A stretch of 64,000 nt of DNA from Sphingomonas sp. JC676 (GCF_014489075.1 NZ_JACTGR010000005.1:1-64000), one strand, 5' to 3'. Shown: positions 1 to 9,176, counted from the first letter of the stretch. Numbers and translations: made by a program. The notes: generated from the letters alone by a model not told the origin.

Positions 1-150
1 ATTGATCGCGCTGGCCGGGGTGTAGTTCGAGCCGACCAGCCAGGGCTGCTTCTCCTGCCAGGCGTTCGCCTGCACCTTGGTCCATTGCTCGCGGGCCTGG
101 GCCGGCACCGCCACCAGCAACGCCGCGAGGATCAGGATTAATCTCTTCAT
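1..150 (-). CDS. Secreted glycoside hydrolase, N-terminal fragment (runs off left edge)
   Basis: Only the first 50 codons are inside the window. They encode a typical Sec signal peptide (MKRLILILAALLVAVPAQA) followed by a tryptophan-rich start with the motif PWLVGSNYTPASAIN. Openings of this kind (PWLVG.N..P..AIN) are known from TIM-barrel, cellulase-like glycoside hydrolases in sugar-utilisation loci. The gene follows the receptor gene and the small carbohydrate-binding protein on the same strand, about 57 bp after the latter, so the three may form one transcript. A periplasmic or surface glycosidase acting on the same polysaccharide as the divergent gene set is the natural reading. The family cannot be fixed from 50 residues. 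Confidence 0.6.
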   Translation of the reverse strand, partial: MKRLILILAALLVAVPAQAREQWTKVQANAWQEKQPWLVGSNYTPASAIN

Positions 151-207
151 TTTAGTGTTCCTTCGCCGCGGTGGGCGGTCGAGCATTTGAGCGTGCGATC
201 AGGGCCG

Positions 208-753
208 TCATTGCCCTGCCGTGCCGTAATCGAGGACGAACACCGGCCCGAGGTCGAGCACCTGCTTGGCGGAATCGAGGTGCAGCGCCGCATTGAGCTC
301 CCCGGGCTTATAATCCCGGTCCGCGACGCCCTTCAGCTGGTACATCTTCCAATCCGGGCCGATGTCGAACGCCTGTTCGAAGATCGTGCGGATCACCGGT
401 GTCGCCTCCAGCTGGACGCGGCCGATCCTGCCGGACGCGCCATTCTCGGTTTTCTCCGCGCGCGCCCAGAAGGCGATGACGATCCGATCGCCCTTTTTGA
501 CCGGCTTGAGCGTCGGCGAGATCACGCCGATGCGCCAGAAATCCGGATGCCCGGCCAGCGAGATACGCAACGCCTTGCCGAACTGCACCGTCTTGTCGCT
601 GCGGATCGTCGGTGGAAGGTTGAGGCCGTAGGGCGTGAGCGCCGATACGCGTGGATCGTTGACGATCCGGTCGGAAGCGCTTTGCGCCTCCTGCGCCGCC
701 GCTGTGGAAGCGACGGCGAGGAGAGCAAGCGTGGGGACGAGTTGGCGCAACAT
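208..753 (-). CDS. Small secreted carbohydrate-binding-module-like protein
   Basis: 181 residues with a signal peptide ending near residue 20 (ASTAAAQ). The rest looks like a beta-sandwich: alternating hydrophobic strands, phrases such as RISLAGHPDFWRIG and IVIAFWARAEKT, and a final strand VFVLDYG. This resembles the carbohydrate-binding domains (CBM4/9-like) normally fused to GH10-type enzymes. Here it stands alone. It begins 20 bp after the TonB-dependent receptor stop and precedes a glycoside hydrolase, so it may act as a periplasmic or surface glycan-binding partner of the receptor. The fold assignment is by eye. Secretion and the operon position are well supported; the ligand is unknown. 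Confidence 0.6.
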   Translation of the reverse strand: MLRQLVPTLALLAVASTAAAQEAQSASDRIVNDPRVSALTPYGLNLPPTIRSDKTVQFGKALRISLAGHPDFWRIGVISPTLKPVKKGDRIVIAFWARAEKTENGASGRIGRVQLEATPVIRTIFEQAFDIGPDWKMYQLKGVADRDYKPGELNAALHLDSAKQVLDLGPVFVLDYGTAGQ

Positions 754-773
754 GAGCCTTCCTCCCCACGCGG

Positions 774-3560
774 TCAGAAGCGGAACCGAACGCCGAGCGA
801 GTAAGCCCGCTCGAGGTAGATCACCTGCCGCGTATAGCTGTCGCCGGTGTTGTACTGGCGATAGCGCTGCAACGGATTGCCCAGCACATTCACCACGTCG
901 AACGCGATCGTGACGTTGGGAACCGGCGTGATCGACGTCGACAGGTCGAGCTGGCCGCGGCCCTTCTCGGTGACTGCGTGCGCGATCGGATCGAGCGGCT
1001 CGAGGCTGTAATAGTTCACGAACTTGGATCGATAATTATAGGCGACCCGTGCCGAGAATTGCGGCCGCTCGTACAGCGCGATGATGTTGCCCGCCCATTT
1101 CGACACGCCTGGGAAAGCTTGCTGCTCGTTGTTGTACGTCCTCGCGAAGTCCGGGATGAGGTCACCCTTGGCGTCGATATAGGTGCCGTTGGCCTGGATA
1201 CCTAAGCCCTTCACCCATTCCGGGAGCCCGTCGATGTCAAGGAAGCTGGTGAACGACACCTCGGCGCCTTGCAGCCGAGTCTTGCCCAGGTTCACCGGCC
1301 GAGCGATGCGAAGACCAGCCGCGGAACGATCATCCACCGTCGCGAGGAACCCTTCGGCATCGTGCCGGAAGATCGCCGCGGTGAACGAGCCCGTCCGCGA
1401 GAAGTAATATTCGAAGCTCGCATCGTAGTTGTCCGCCGTGAGCGGTTTCAGGTTGGGATTGCCGGCCGACCCGCCGCGACGCCGCCGTTCCACGCATTGA
1501 GGGGTCGCGTTAGCGGGGTCGAAACAGGGATCGACCGGATCCGTGATGATCACCGGCTGACCCAGCGACGTGTTCGGACGAAGATCGAAGAAATTCGGCC
1601 GGGTGCGCGTCTGGGTATAAGCAAGGCGCAGCTGCAGCTTGTCGCTGAAGGCAATCCGCGTGCTGACGTTCGGCAGATAATCGGTGTATTCGCTCTCGGC
1701 GCTGACGGCCGGGAAGGTGACCGCGCCGCCGGTAGCCTCGACGCGCGAGAAGCCGTCGATCCGCGTCTTTGTCTTGATCGCGCGCAGGCCGACGAGGCCG
1801 TCGATGACGGTGCTGCCCAGGTCGAAACCGTATTTCAGCTGCCCATAAGCGGCATAGGATTTCTCATTGGCACGGAAATTGTCGGACGGGAAAAAGGCCG
1901 GCGTACCCGCAGGTGCCCCGAAGAAGGAGCGCAGCTGGACCAGATTATCGCGGATGCTGTCGCGTGTGATCGCGGCATAGAAGACGTTGGGCATCTCTTC
2001 GTTGTACGTGAAGCCCGGCAGGCTGGTCTTGACGACTGCCCCGGGAAGCGAGGTCATCGGGACGCCTACCCCTTGACCATTTGCGTACCAGTTGCCGTAG
2101 TCGCGCCCGGCCTTGCGATCGCCGTAACGCACGCCGAACTGCAGCCGTTTCAGGGGGCCGACGTCGAGATCGTAGGACAAGTCCGCACGCGCCTGCCAGT
2201 CCTTGCCGTTCACCACCGTCAGTTCCTGCCAAAGGCCGCGGCTGAGGAAACTGGCGGGATTGTTGATATCGAAATTGACGAAGGTCTGCGTCGGCCCGCC
2301 ATCCTTCGAAGCTTCGAACACGACATTGCGTATCGACGGGCCTGTGACTGCGTAATCGACGTTGACGTTGTTCGCAGTGTATTGGCTATCGGTATAGGCC
2401 AGGTCGGCCGAGATTTGCAGGCGATCCTTCTTCCAGATCGCGCCACCACCGGCCTGGTAAGTGTCGGTCTTGCCGTTGAACGAGCCCGTCCAGCCATCGG
2501 GATTCGCCGCGCCGCTGACCGTCGCGCTCCTGATCTGGTTGGTGCCGGGGATTACCGTCACGTTCGACAGATTGAGGGCGCCAAAGATCGGGATGAACAT
2601 CCAGCGGTTGTAATCCTTCGAGCGGAAACCCTGGAAAAGGCCGTCGGCATAGATTTCGAGCTCGGGGGTGGGCTTCCACTGGAAGGCGGCGTTGGCCGAC
2701 GGACGCCAGCGATCGCCATAGCCCTGGAAGATGCCCTGTGCGTCGGGGAAACGCAGCCCGGGCTGCACGCCGGGCGCGTTGCCCGCGTCGGTGGTGGCAA
2801 TCACCAGCGACTGCTCGCGCGTCGAATCGAGGAAGTTGATCCCGACATAGCTCACGTTGAGCAGCGCGCCCATTTCGCCGATGCCGGTGTCCCAGCGGTC
2901 GCTGATCAGGAGGTTGCCATTCGGGGCGATCTTTTCGGACTGCTGCGACAGCACGCCGTTGAGCGAGCCCGAGAGTTCGAAACCGTCAAAGTCGAACGGC
3001 TTGCGCCCGCGCACGTTGATCGAGCCGGCGATACCGCCCTCGATCTGGTTCGCGGTGCCGGACTTGTAGACCTCCAGCGCCGCGACCGTGCCGGCGGGAA
3101 AATCCTGAATCTGGACGTAGCGGCCCTCGGCGGTGAAGATCTGACGGCCGTTATAGGTGGTGGTGAGGTCGGGCAGGCCGCGAACCGTAACGCCCGCGGA
3201 CTCGCCGCCGCCGCGCGTGACCGTCACGCCGGCGACACGCTGCAGCGCCGAGGATGCGAAGGTGTCGGGCAGCTTGCCGATATCCTCGGCGACGATCGCG
3301 TCGACGATGCCGTCCGAATTCTTCTTGATCGCCTGTGCCGATTCCAGGCTGCGACGCAGGCCGGTGACGGTGATGCCGGCATCCTCTTCAGGTGTCACCT
3401 GAACGGACTGATCCGGCGACGCCGGATCGACGCTCTGATCGGAAGCAGCGGCCGGCTTGGGTGCATCCTGCGCCTGGGTTTGCGCCATTGCGGATGACAG
3501 CCCAGCCAAAGCCAGCGCCAGAGTCGCCGCAGATCCGCACAAAAGTGCCTTCGCCCTCAT
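774..3560 (-). CDS. TonB-dependent outer-membrane receptor for oligosaccharides
   Basis: 928 residues. A signal peptide (cleavage near AMAQ, residue 27) is followed by a linker and an ITVTGLRRSL box at 63-72, then the plug domain with AEDIGKLPDTFASSALQRV and VRGLPDLTTTYNGRQ. A long beta-barrel follows and ends in aromatic FRF, as expected for BamA-dependent assembly. This plug belongs to the sphingomonad/Caulobacter sugar-receptor group, energised by TonB-ExbBD. It is the first gene of a minus-strand unit with the carbohydrate-binding protein and glycoside hydrolase, divergent from the sugar-acid dehydratase. Uptake of arabino-oligosaccharides is inferred from these neighbours. The ATG start is supported by the signal peptide. 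Upstream lies a -10 box TATAAT (3655-3660, minus strand). Confidence 0.92.
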   Translation of the reverse strand: MRAKALLCGSAATLALALAGLSSAMAQTQAQDAPKPAAASDQSVDPASPDQSVQVTPEEDAGITVTGLRRSLESAQAIKKNSDGIVDAIVAEDIGKLPDTFASSALQRVAGVTVTRGGGESAGVTVRGLPDLTTTYNGRQIFTAEGRYVQIQDFPAGTVAALEVYKSGTANQIEGGIAGSINVRGRKPFDFDGFELSGSLNGVLSQQSEKIAPNGNLLISDRWDTGIGEMGALLNVSYVGINFLDSTREQSLVIATTDAGNAPGVQPGLRFPDAQGIFQGYGDRWRPSANAAFQWKPTPELEIYADGLFQGFRSKDYNRWMFIPIFGALNLSNVTVIPGTNQIRSATVSGAANPDGWTGSFNGKTDTYQAGGGAIWKKDRLQISADLAYTDSQYTANNVNVDYAVTGPSIRNVVFEASKDGGPTQTFVNFDINNPASFLSRGLWQELTVVNGKDWQARADLSYDLDVGPLKRLQFGVRYGDRKAGRDYGNWYANGQGVGVPMTSLPGAVVKTSLPGFTYNEEMPNVFYAAITRDSIRDNLVQLRSFFGAPAGTPAFFPSDNFRANEKSYAAYGQLKYGFDLGSTVIDGLVGLRAIKTKTRIDGFSRVEATGGAVTFPAVSAESEYTDYLPNVSTRIAFSDKLQLRLAYTQTRTRPNFFDLRPNTSLGQPVIITDPVDPCFDPANATPQCVERRRRGGSAGNPNLKPLTADNYDASFEYYFSRTGSFTAAIFRHDAEGFLATVDDRSAAGLRIARPVNLGKTRLQGAEVSFTSFLDIDGLPEWVKGLGIQANGTYIDAKGDLIPDFARTYNNEQQAFPGVSKWAGNIIALYERPQFSARVAYNYRSKFVNYYSLEPLDPIAHAVTEKGRGQLDLSTSITPVPNVTIAFDVVNVLGNPLQRYRQYNTGDSYTRQVIYLERAYSLGVRFRF

Positions 3561-3637
3561 AATCCTCTCCCCTTGTTTAAACCGCGTCGTGTCGCGCGGT
3601 TACTTGTTTGATAGAGTGGCCCTTCTTGTCGGGCAAT

Positions 3638-3683
3638 ACTTATTTATCAGATATATTATACAGACCTTGCCGCCCAAAACAAA
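3638..3683 (-). promoter_or_regulatory. Divergent promoter region; sigma-70-like promoter for the TonB receptor
   Basis: The AT-rich stretch 3638-3660 contrasts with its GC-rich surroundings. On the minus strand a perfect TATAAT (3655-3660) has TTGTTT 16 bp upstream, giving an approximately 90-nt leader before the receptor ATG at 3560. On the plus strand TTGCCG (from 3667), 17 bp and CTAGGT form a weaker candidate for the dehydratase operon. The odd palindrome TATCAGATA (3645-3653) lies just downstream of the minus-strand -10 and is a possible operator for the cluster's GntR-type regulator. The assignment to that regulator is speculative. Confidence 0.5.
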
Positions 3684-3779
3684 TGCGGGCTAGGTAGCGC
3701 CAACGCGGCAGACGAATCCGCGATGATGCCGCGGGTTGCAGCCTTGTTCGCGCGACCCCGAGCAGAGGAGGGCGAGCAT

Positions 3780-3812
3780 ATGCGGACGACGAATATGGGT
3801 TGGCGCGAGTGA
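3780..3812 (+). CDS. Possible 10-residue leader peptide upstream of the dehydratase
   Basis: ATG at 3780 has a strong Shine-Dalgarno (AGAGGAGGG, from 3765) and opens a 10-codon frame reading [10 protein letters not shown]. Its TGA stop (3810-3812) overlaps the GTG start of the dehydratase (3809-3811) as GTGA, the usual geometry for translational coupling. The dehydratase itself has no comparable ribosome-binding site. A translated leader that loads ribosomes onto the dehydratase fits this layout. No attenuation codons (such as runs of one amino acid) are visible. It could also be a chance frame. Confidence 0.35.
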   Translation: MRTTNMGWRE

Positions 3813-5611
3813 CCCACTCGACGGTCACCTCGAAGCAGCTGCGCTCGCGCGCCTGGTTCGACAATCCGCACAATCCCGACATGACCGCGCTCTATGTGGA
3901 GCGGTACCTAAACTTCGGAATCAGCCTCGAAGAGATTCAGTCCGGGCGCCCGATCATCGGCATCGCACAGTCGGGCAGCGACCTCGTGCCATGCAACCGC
4001 CATCACCTCGTCCTCGCCGAGCGGGTGCGGGAAGGCATCCGCGACGCTGGTGGCATAGCATTCGAGTTCCCGACCCACCCGATCCAGGAAACCGGCAAGC
4101 GCCCGACCGCCGGGCTAGACCGCAACCTTGCCTATCTCGGCCTGGTGGAGGTGCTGTACGGTTACCCGCTCGACGGCGTCGTGCTGACGATCGGGTGCGA
4201 CAAGACCACGCCCGCCGCGCTGATGGCGGCGGCGACGGTCAACATCCCCGCGATCGCGCTGTCAGTCGGCCCGATGCTGAACGGCTGGTTCAAGGGCGAG
4301 CGGACCGGATCGGGCACGATTGTGTGGAAGGCGCGGCAGATGCTGGCCGCCGGCGAGATCGATTATCCCGGTTTCATCAAGCTCGTCGCCAGTTCTGCCC
4401 CGTCGACGGGCTTCTGCAACACGATGGGAACGGCCACGACGATGAACTCGCTGACCGAGGCGCTGGGCATGTCGCTGCCGGGATCGGCGGCGATCCCCGC
4501 GCCCTATCGCGACCGGCAGGAATGCGCCTGGGAGACCGGGCGGCGGATCGTCGAGATGGTCGCGGCCGACCGCAAGCCCTCGGACATCCTGACGCGCGCC
4601 GCTTTTCTCAACGCGATCCGGGTCAATTCGGCGATCGGCGGATCGACCAACGCGCCGATCCACCTGAACGCGATCGCGCGCCACATCGGCGTTGAGCTCT
4701 CGCTAGCGGACTGGGAGGAGCACGGCGCCGACGTGCCCTTGCTCGTCAACCTGCAGCCCGCCGGCACCTATCTGGGCGAGGATTATTATCGCGCGGGCGG
4801 CGTTCCCGCGGTGATGGGCGAACTGCTCCGTGCCGGCATGCTCGACGGATCGGCGCCGACGGTCAACGGCCGCACCATCGCGGAGAATGTGTCGGACGCG
4901 GTGATCGAGGATACCGATGTTATCCGGCCGTTGAGCGACCCGCTGATGCGGGGTGCGGGGCTGTCGGTGCTTACCGGCAATCTGTTCGAGGGTGCGGTGA
5001 TGAAGCTTTCGGTCATCTCCGACGAGTTTCGCGAGCGCTACCTTTCCGATCCCGATCATCCGGGCGCTTTCGAGGGCAAGGTCGTCGTGTTCGACGGACC
5101 CGAGGATTATCATCACCGGATCGACGACCCGTCGCTCGATATCGACGCGTGTACGATCCTGGTGATCCGGGGCGCCGGGCCGGTCGGCTATCCGGGCGGC
5201 GCCGAAGTGGTCAATATGCGGCCGCCCGCGGCCTTGATCCGCGCCGGCGTCCATGCGCTGCCGTGCATCGGCGACGGACGTCAGTCGGGAACGAGCGGCA
5301 GCCCGTCGATCCTCAACGCCTCGCCCGAGGCGGCGGTCGGCGGCGGGCTCGCATTGCTGCGCACCGGCGACCGGGTACGGATCGATCTCAACAATCGCAC
5401 CGCGAACATGCTGCTCGATGACGAAGAGATTACCCGCCGCCGGCGGGATCTCGCCGCGATCGAGCATGCGCTGATCCCCGAATCCCAGACACCCTGGCAG
5501 GAGATCCAGCGCAACCTGGTCGGCCAGTTCGACACGGGCGCGGTGCTCGAGCCGGCGGTCAAATATCAGCGGATCGCGCAGACGCGCGGCCTGCCGCGCG
5601 ACAGCCACTGA
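3809..5611 (+). CDS. Sugar-acid dehydratase, IlvD/Edd family (xylonate/arabonate dehydratase type)
   Basis: 600 residues from the GTG at 3809; a TTG at 3800 is the alternative. The opening ([10 protein letters not shown] at 11-20) and the whole length follow Caulobacter XylD. Fe-S ligand cysteines expected in the family are present: C62 in PCNRHH, C130 in IGCDKTTPA and C203 in GFCNTMGTA. The family removes water from aldonic acids to give 2-keto-3-deoxy acids. With arabinofuranosidases, arabinanases and an AraD1-type protein downstream, L-arabonate is the likeliest substrate, though D-xylonate cannot be excluded by sequence. It heads the plus-strand operon, and translation appears coupled to a short leader frame. 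Confidence 0.9.
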   Translation: MTHSTVTSKQLRSRAWFDNPHNPDMTALYVERYLNFGISLEEIQSGRPIIGIAQSGSDLVPCNRHHLVLAERVREGIRDAGGIAFEFPTHPIQETGKRPTAGLDRNLAYLGLVEVLYGYPLDGVVLTIGCDKTTPAALMAAATVNIPAIALSVGPMLNGWFKGERTGSGTIVWKARQMLAAGEIDYPGFIKLVASSAPSTGFCNTMGTATTMNSLTEALGMSLPGSAAIPAPYRDRQECAWETGRRIVEMVAADRKPSDILTRAAFLNAIRVNSAIGGSTNAPIHLNAIARHIGVELSLADWEEHGADVPLLVNLQPAGTYLGEDYYRAGGVPAVMGELLRAGMLDGSAPTVNGRTIAENVSDAVIEDTDVIRPLSDPLMRGAGLSVLTGNLFEGAVMKLSVISDEFRERYLSDPDHPGAFEGKVVVFDGPEDYHHRIDDPSLDIDACTILVIRGAGPVGYPGGAEVVNMRPPAALIRAGVHALPCIGDGRQSGTSGSPSILNASPEAAVGGGLALLRTGDRVRIDLNNRTANMLLDDEEITRRRRDLAAIEHALIPESQTPWQEIQRNLVGQFDTGAVLEPAVKYQRIAQTRGLPRDSH

Positions 5612-5649
5612 ACACGCTGCCCGGGCTGAAAATATAAAGGAGAGGGATC

Positions 5650-6786
5650 ATGAACCGAGCAACCATCCTGGCGACGGCGCTCGCCGCCACCGTCGTCGCA
5701 AGCCCCGCGCTCGCCGCCGATGCAAAGCGATCGACTTTCGGCAAGATGCCCGACGGCCGCCCGGTCGCCGCGGTCACGCTGACCAATGGCCGCGGCGTCT
5801 CGGCGACCGTGATCGCGCTCGGCGCCTCGCTCCAAGCGCTGTGGATGCCCGACAAGGCCGGCAAGCGCGAGGATGTCCAGATCGGCTACGACACGCTCGA
5901 TGGCTATCTCGCCAAGCCCGAATTCTTCGGCGCCACCGTTGGCCGTGTTGCGAACCGCATCGCCAAGGGTCGCTTCACCTTCGATGGCCGCACCTACACC
6001 ACGCCAGTCAACAACGGCCCGAACTCGCTGCACGGGGGCACCAAGGGTTTCGACAAGGTGCTGTGGGAAGTCACCGACGTGAAGAGCGGACCCGTCGCTT
6101 CGGTGACGTTGCGCTATGTCAGCCCGGACGGCGACATGGGCTATCCGGGCACGCTCACCACCTATGCCACTTATTCGCTCGACGAGCAGAACCAGCTCAA
6201 GATCGAATATCGCGCGACCACCGACCGCCCGACCGTCGTCAACATCTCCAACCATGCCTATTGGAACCTCGCCGGGGTCGGCAGCCCGCGCGGCGCGATG
6301 GGGCATGTCGTGACCATTCCCGCCGACCGGTACACGCCGACAGACGACACTTCGATTCCACTCGGCCGCAACGTGTCCGTCGCGGGAACGGTGTTCGATT
6401 TCCGCAAGCCCACCACAATCGGCAATCGCGTCCGCGACGGGCGCGATCCGCAAATCGTCTATGGCCGCGGCTACGACCATAATTGGGTGATCGGCGACGC
6501 CGTCACCCCGACCGAGCATCTGATGGCCCGGGTGGTCGAGCCGGTGTCGGGGCGCGGCTATGAATTATGGTCGAACCAGCCCGGCCTGCAATTCTACTCG
6601 GGCAATTTCTTCGACGGGACGGTCGTCGGCAAGAAGGGCCATATCTATCGGATGGGCGACGCCATCGTGATGGAGCCGCAGCTCTTCCCCGATGCGCCCA
6701 ACCAGCCGCGGTTCCCGTCGGTCCGGCTCGACCCGGGCCAGACCTATCGCAACACGATGACCTACAAGCTGTTCACGCAGCGCTGA
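5650..6786 (+). CDS. Aldose 1-epimerase (mutarotase), exported
   Basis: 378 residues with a cleavable signal peptide (MNRATILATALAATVVASPALA). Family landmarks are FGATVGRVANRIAKGRF, the substrate-binding NSLHGGTKGFDKVLWE, the catalytic-histidine region ISNHAYWNLAG, and VMEPQLFPDAPN with the catalytic glutamate. The enzyme interconverts alpha and beta anomers of aldoses. The export signal puts it in the periplasm, where it would equilibrate arabinose released by the GH51/GH43 enzymes before import. It lies 38 bp after the dehydratase with an AAAGGAGAGGG ribosome-binding site just before ATG. Confidence 0.93.
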   Translation: MNRATILATALAATVVASPALAADAKRSTFGKMPDGRPVAAVTLTNGRGVSATVIALGASLQALWMPDKAGKREDVQIGYDTLDGYLAKPEFFGATVGRVANRIAKGRFTFDGRTYTTPVNNGPNSLHGGTKGFDKVLWEVTDVKSGPVASVTLRYVSPDGDMGYPGTLTTYATYSLDEQNQLKIEYRATTDRPTVVNISNHAYWNLAGVGSPRGAMGHVVTIPADRYTPTDDTSIPLGRNVSVAGTVFDFRKPTTIGNRVRDGRDPQIVYGRGYDHNWVIGDAVTPTEHLMARVVEPVSGRGYELWSNQPGLQFYSGNFFDGTVVGKKGHIYRMGDAIVMEPQLFPDAPNQPRFPSVRLDPGQTYRNTMTYKLFTQR

Positions 6787-6802
6787 CCGCAACGACATAT
6801 CG

Positions 6803-6825
6803 GGGGCCCGCAGCGACGGGGCCCC
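6803..6825 (+). terminator. GC hairpin between epimerase and transporter genes
   Basis: GGGGCCC (6803-6809) and GGGCCCC (6819-6825) form a perfect 7-bp stem with a 9-nt loop. No U-run follows, so it is more likely a processing or attenuation hairpin inside the operon than a full terminator. Confidence 0.35.
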
Positions 6826-6845
6826 GCGCATGAGAGGATCGCCAC

Positions 6846-8150
6846 ATGGCCCTGCCCAGTTCAACCATCTCCGCCGCGGGCGCGGCACCGGGCGCGGGCC
6901 AAGGCTATCGCCCCGCGCTCGTACTGCTTGCCACCCTCTTCTTCATGTGGGGGTTCATCAGCGTCATCAACGGCACGCTGCTGCCGCATCTGCGCAGCGT
7001 GTTCGAGCTCAGCTACTTCCAGACCGGGCTGATCGAGTCGGTGTGGTTCATCGGCTACCTGCTTGCCTCGATCCCGGCCGCAAAGCTCATCGAGCAGATC
7101 GGCTATCAGCGGGCGCTGACCACCGGGCTGCTGGTCATGACAGTCGGTTCGCTTGGCATGATCCTCGCCGCCTATCTCATCTCCTATGAGGTCACCGTCG
7201 CGTCGCTGTTCGTCGTGTCCTGCGGCATCGCGCTGCTGCAGGTCGCCGCGAACCCCTATGTTGCTGTGATCGGCCCGCCGGAAAGCTCGGAGACGCGCCT
7301 CACCTTGGTGCAGGCGTTCAACACCACCGGCGACGTGCTGGCGATCGTGTTCGGCAAATATCTCATCCTCGCGCGCACCACTGCGGGCACGACGGCTCAC
7401 GGCACCCAGCTCACCGAAGCGCAGCGCATGGCCGACGCACAGGCGACCGAGCTGCCCTATCTGATCGTCGCGGTCGTGCTGGCCTTCCTCGCCGTCCTGA
7501 TCATGCGCGCCAAGCTTCCCGCGCTCGGCGCGGCGACCTCGCGCGCCTCTGCCGAGGCCCGGCGCGGCCTCTCGCTGTTCCACCACCGCAATCTGATCCT
7601 GGGCTGCGTCGGCATCGCGCTGTGCGTGCTCGCGGAGATCGGCGTCGGCAGCTACTTCATCAACTTCGTCTCGCAGCCGGACGTCGCCAACCTGACGCAA
7701 GAGCATGCGGCATCTTACCTCATACTGTTCTGGGGCGGGATGATGCTCGGACGGTTCGCCGGCGCGGCGCTGATGCGCAAGATCGCCCCGGAGCGGGTGC
7801 TGGCGTTGTTCGCACTGATCGCGATCGCGGGCTCGCTGGTCGCGGTGTTCGTAACCGGGCCGGCGGCGATGTACGGCCTGATCACCGTCGGGCTGGGCCT
7901 CTCGATCATGTTTCCCGCCATCTTTGCGCTGGCGATCCGCGGGCTCGGCCCGCTGACCGAGGAAGGGTCGGGCCTGCTCATCATGTCGATCGCGGGCGGG
8001 GCGCTCGCCTCGATCCAAGGCAAGATCGGTGACGCTTACGGGCTGCACTGGGGCTTCCTGATTACAACGGCCTGCGCACTCTACGTGCTGTTTTATGCCG
8101 TGTGGGGCTCCAAGCCGACGCACGCGCTGCCTGACCGGCCGATCGCCTGA
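6846..8150 (+). CDS. Sugar MFS transporter, FucP/glucose-galactose type
   Basis: 434 residues with twelve predicted hydrophobic segments. The start region LVLLATLFFMWGFISVINGTLLPHLR is the signature first helix of the FucP family of proton-coupled sugar symporters; the later AANPYVAVIGPPESSETRLTLVQAFNT and LFWGGMMLGRF are also typical. It sits in the inner membrane and would import the monosaccharide (arabinose, by context) delivered to the periplasm by the receptor and glycosidases. It follows the epimerase and precedes the AraD1-type gene on the same strand with short gaps. The sugar specificity is inferred only from the neighbours. Confidence 0.92.
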   Translation: MALPSSTISAAGAAPGAGQGYRPALVLLATLFFMWGFISVINGTLLPHLRSVFELSYFQTGLIESVWFIGYLLASIPAAKLIEQIGYQRALTTGLLVMTVGSLGMILAAYLISYEVTVASLFVVSCGIALLQVAANPYVAVIGPPESSETRLTLVQAFNTTGDVLAIVFGKYLILARTTAGTTAHGTQLTEAQRMADAQATELPYLIVAVVLAFLAVLIMRAKLPALGAATSRASAEARRGLSLFHHRNLILGCVGIALCVLAEIGVGSYFINFVSQPDVANLTQEHAASYLILFWGGMMLGRFAGAALMRKIAPERVLALFALIAIAGSLVAVFVTGPAAMYGLITVGLGLSIMFPAIFALAIRGLGPLTEEGSGLLIMSIAGGALASIQGKIGDAYGLHWGFLITTACALYVLFYAVWGSKPTHALPDRPIA

Positions 8151-8181
8151 CCCCTCAATCAACCTTCTACCGGAGATCGAA

Positions 8182-9174
8182 ATGGCACTGCGCCTGTTGC
8201 AACATCGAAGCGCCACGGGTGCGCGGAGCGTGATCGCCGCCGACGACAATGGTGCCCGGTTCGTCAGCGGCGTCGGGAGCGTCCGCGAGCTGGCCAATCG
8301 CGCGATCGCGGCGGGGCAGGGCCTGGCCGCAGCAGTCGAGGCATGCGGACGCGGCGACGCTGTCGATCCGGCCGCCGAGCTCGCCGCCGGGCGCCTGCTC
8401 TCGCCGATCGACCATGACGACCCGGCGCATTTGGTGATGACCGGCACCGGCCTCACCCATCTCGGTTCCGCGGAGGGGCGCGACAAGATGCACCGCGCCG
8501 CGGCAGAGGCGGAGAAGCAGACCGATTCGATGCGGATGTTCCTGGAGGGCGTGGCGGGCGGCAAGCCAGCGCCCGGCGAGACCGGCCAGCAACCCGAATG
8601 GTTCTACAAGGGCGACGGCTCGGGCCTGGTCGCACCGGGCGCGCCGTTCGCCATGCCCGCCTTCGCCAAGGACGGCGGCGAGGAGCCCGAACTCGCCGGC
8701 ATCTATCTGATCGGACCCGACGGCACGCCGTTCCGCCTCGGCCTCTGTCTCGGCAACGAGTTCAGCGACCACGTCACCGAGCGGCACAATTATCTGTGGC
8801 TCGCCCATTCGAAGCTGCGCCAGGCGTCGCTCGGCCCTGAACTGCTCGTCGGCACTCCGCCCGATCATGTCGAGGGAACCAGCCGGATCGTTCGCGACGG
8901 TGCGACCATTTGGGAGAAGCCGTTCCTGAGCGGCGAGGCGAACATGTCGCACAGCCTCGCCAATCTCGAGGCGCATCATTTCAAATACGACTTGTTCCGG
9001 CGCCCCGGCGACGTGCATGTCCATTTCTTCGGCACCGCGACGCTGTCCTTCTCCGACGGGGTGAAAACCGAGGTCGGCGACGTGTTCGAAATCGAGGCGG
9101 CGCCTTTCACCCTGCCCTTGCGCAACCCGCTCACACGCGCCGAACCCGCCCCGTCCGTCGTCAAGGTGCTGTGA
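8182..9174 (+). CDS. AraD1/GguC-type protein, fumarylacetoacetate-hydrolase superfamily
   Basis: 330 residues from ATG 8182, which follows a CCGGAGATCGA ribosome-binding site; the open frame extends further upstream into the transporter gene but has no better start. The C-terminal half carries the FAH-fold features: GLCLGNEFSDH, SKLRQASLGPELL, ILxR-type core and FGTATLSFSDG with the metal-binding acidic residues. Proteins of this group (called AraD1 or GguC) sit in L-arabinose and galactose operons and act on 2-keto-3-deoxy-pentonates made by IlvD/Edd-type dehydratases. That fits the dehydratase six kilobases upstream in this operon. The exact reaction (dehydration or cleavage) cannot be told from sequence. 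It ends 2 bp before the GH51 gene. Confidence 0.85.
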   Translation: MALRLLQHRSATGARSVIAADDNGARFVSGVGSVRELANRAIAAGQGLAAAVEACGRGDAVDPAAELAAGRLLSPIDHDDPAHLVMTGTGLTHLGSAEGRDKMHRAAAEAEKQTDSMRMFLEGVAGGKPAPGETGQQPEWFYKGDGSGLVAPGAPFAMPAFAKDGGEEPELAGIYLIGPDGTPFRLGLCLGNEFSDHVTERHNYLWLAHSKLRQASLGPELLVGTPPDHVEGTSRIVRDGATIWEKPFLSGEANMSHSLANLEAHHFKYDLFRRPGDVHVHFFGTATLSFSDGVKTEVGDVFEIEAAPFTLPLRNPLTRAEPAPSVVKVL

Positions 9175-9176
9175 TA

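Noticed and set aside
1269..3497. A 742-codon open frame on the plus strand opposite the TonB receptor
   Set aside because: It is the complement of the receptor coding sequence in high-GC DNA; its protein is arginine/valine-rich with no domain, while the minus strand reads as a clear receptor.
6861..8564. 567-codon minus-strand frame opposite the sugar transporter
   Set aside because: Repetitive Arg/Gln/Asp-rich translation typical of an antisense shadow; the plus strand encodes a full FucP-type transporter.
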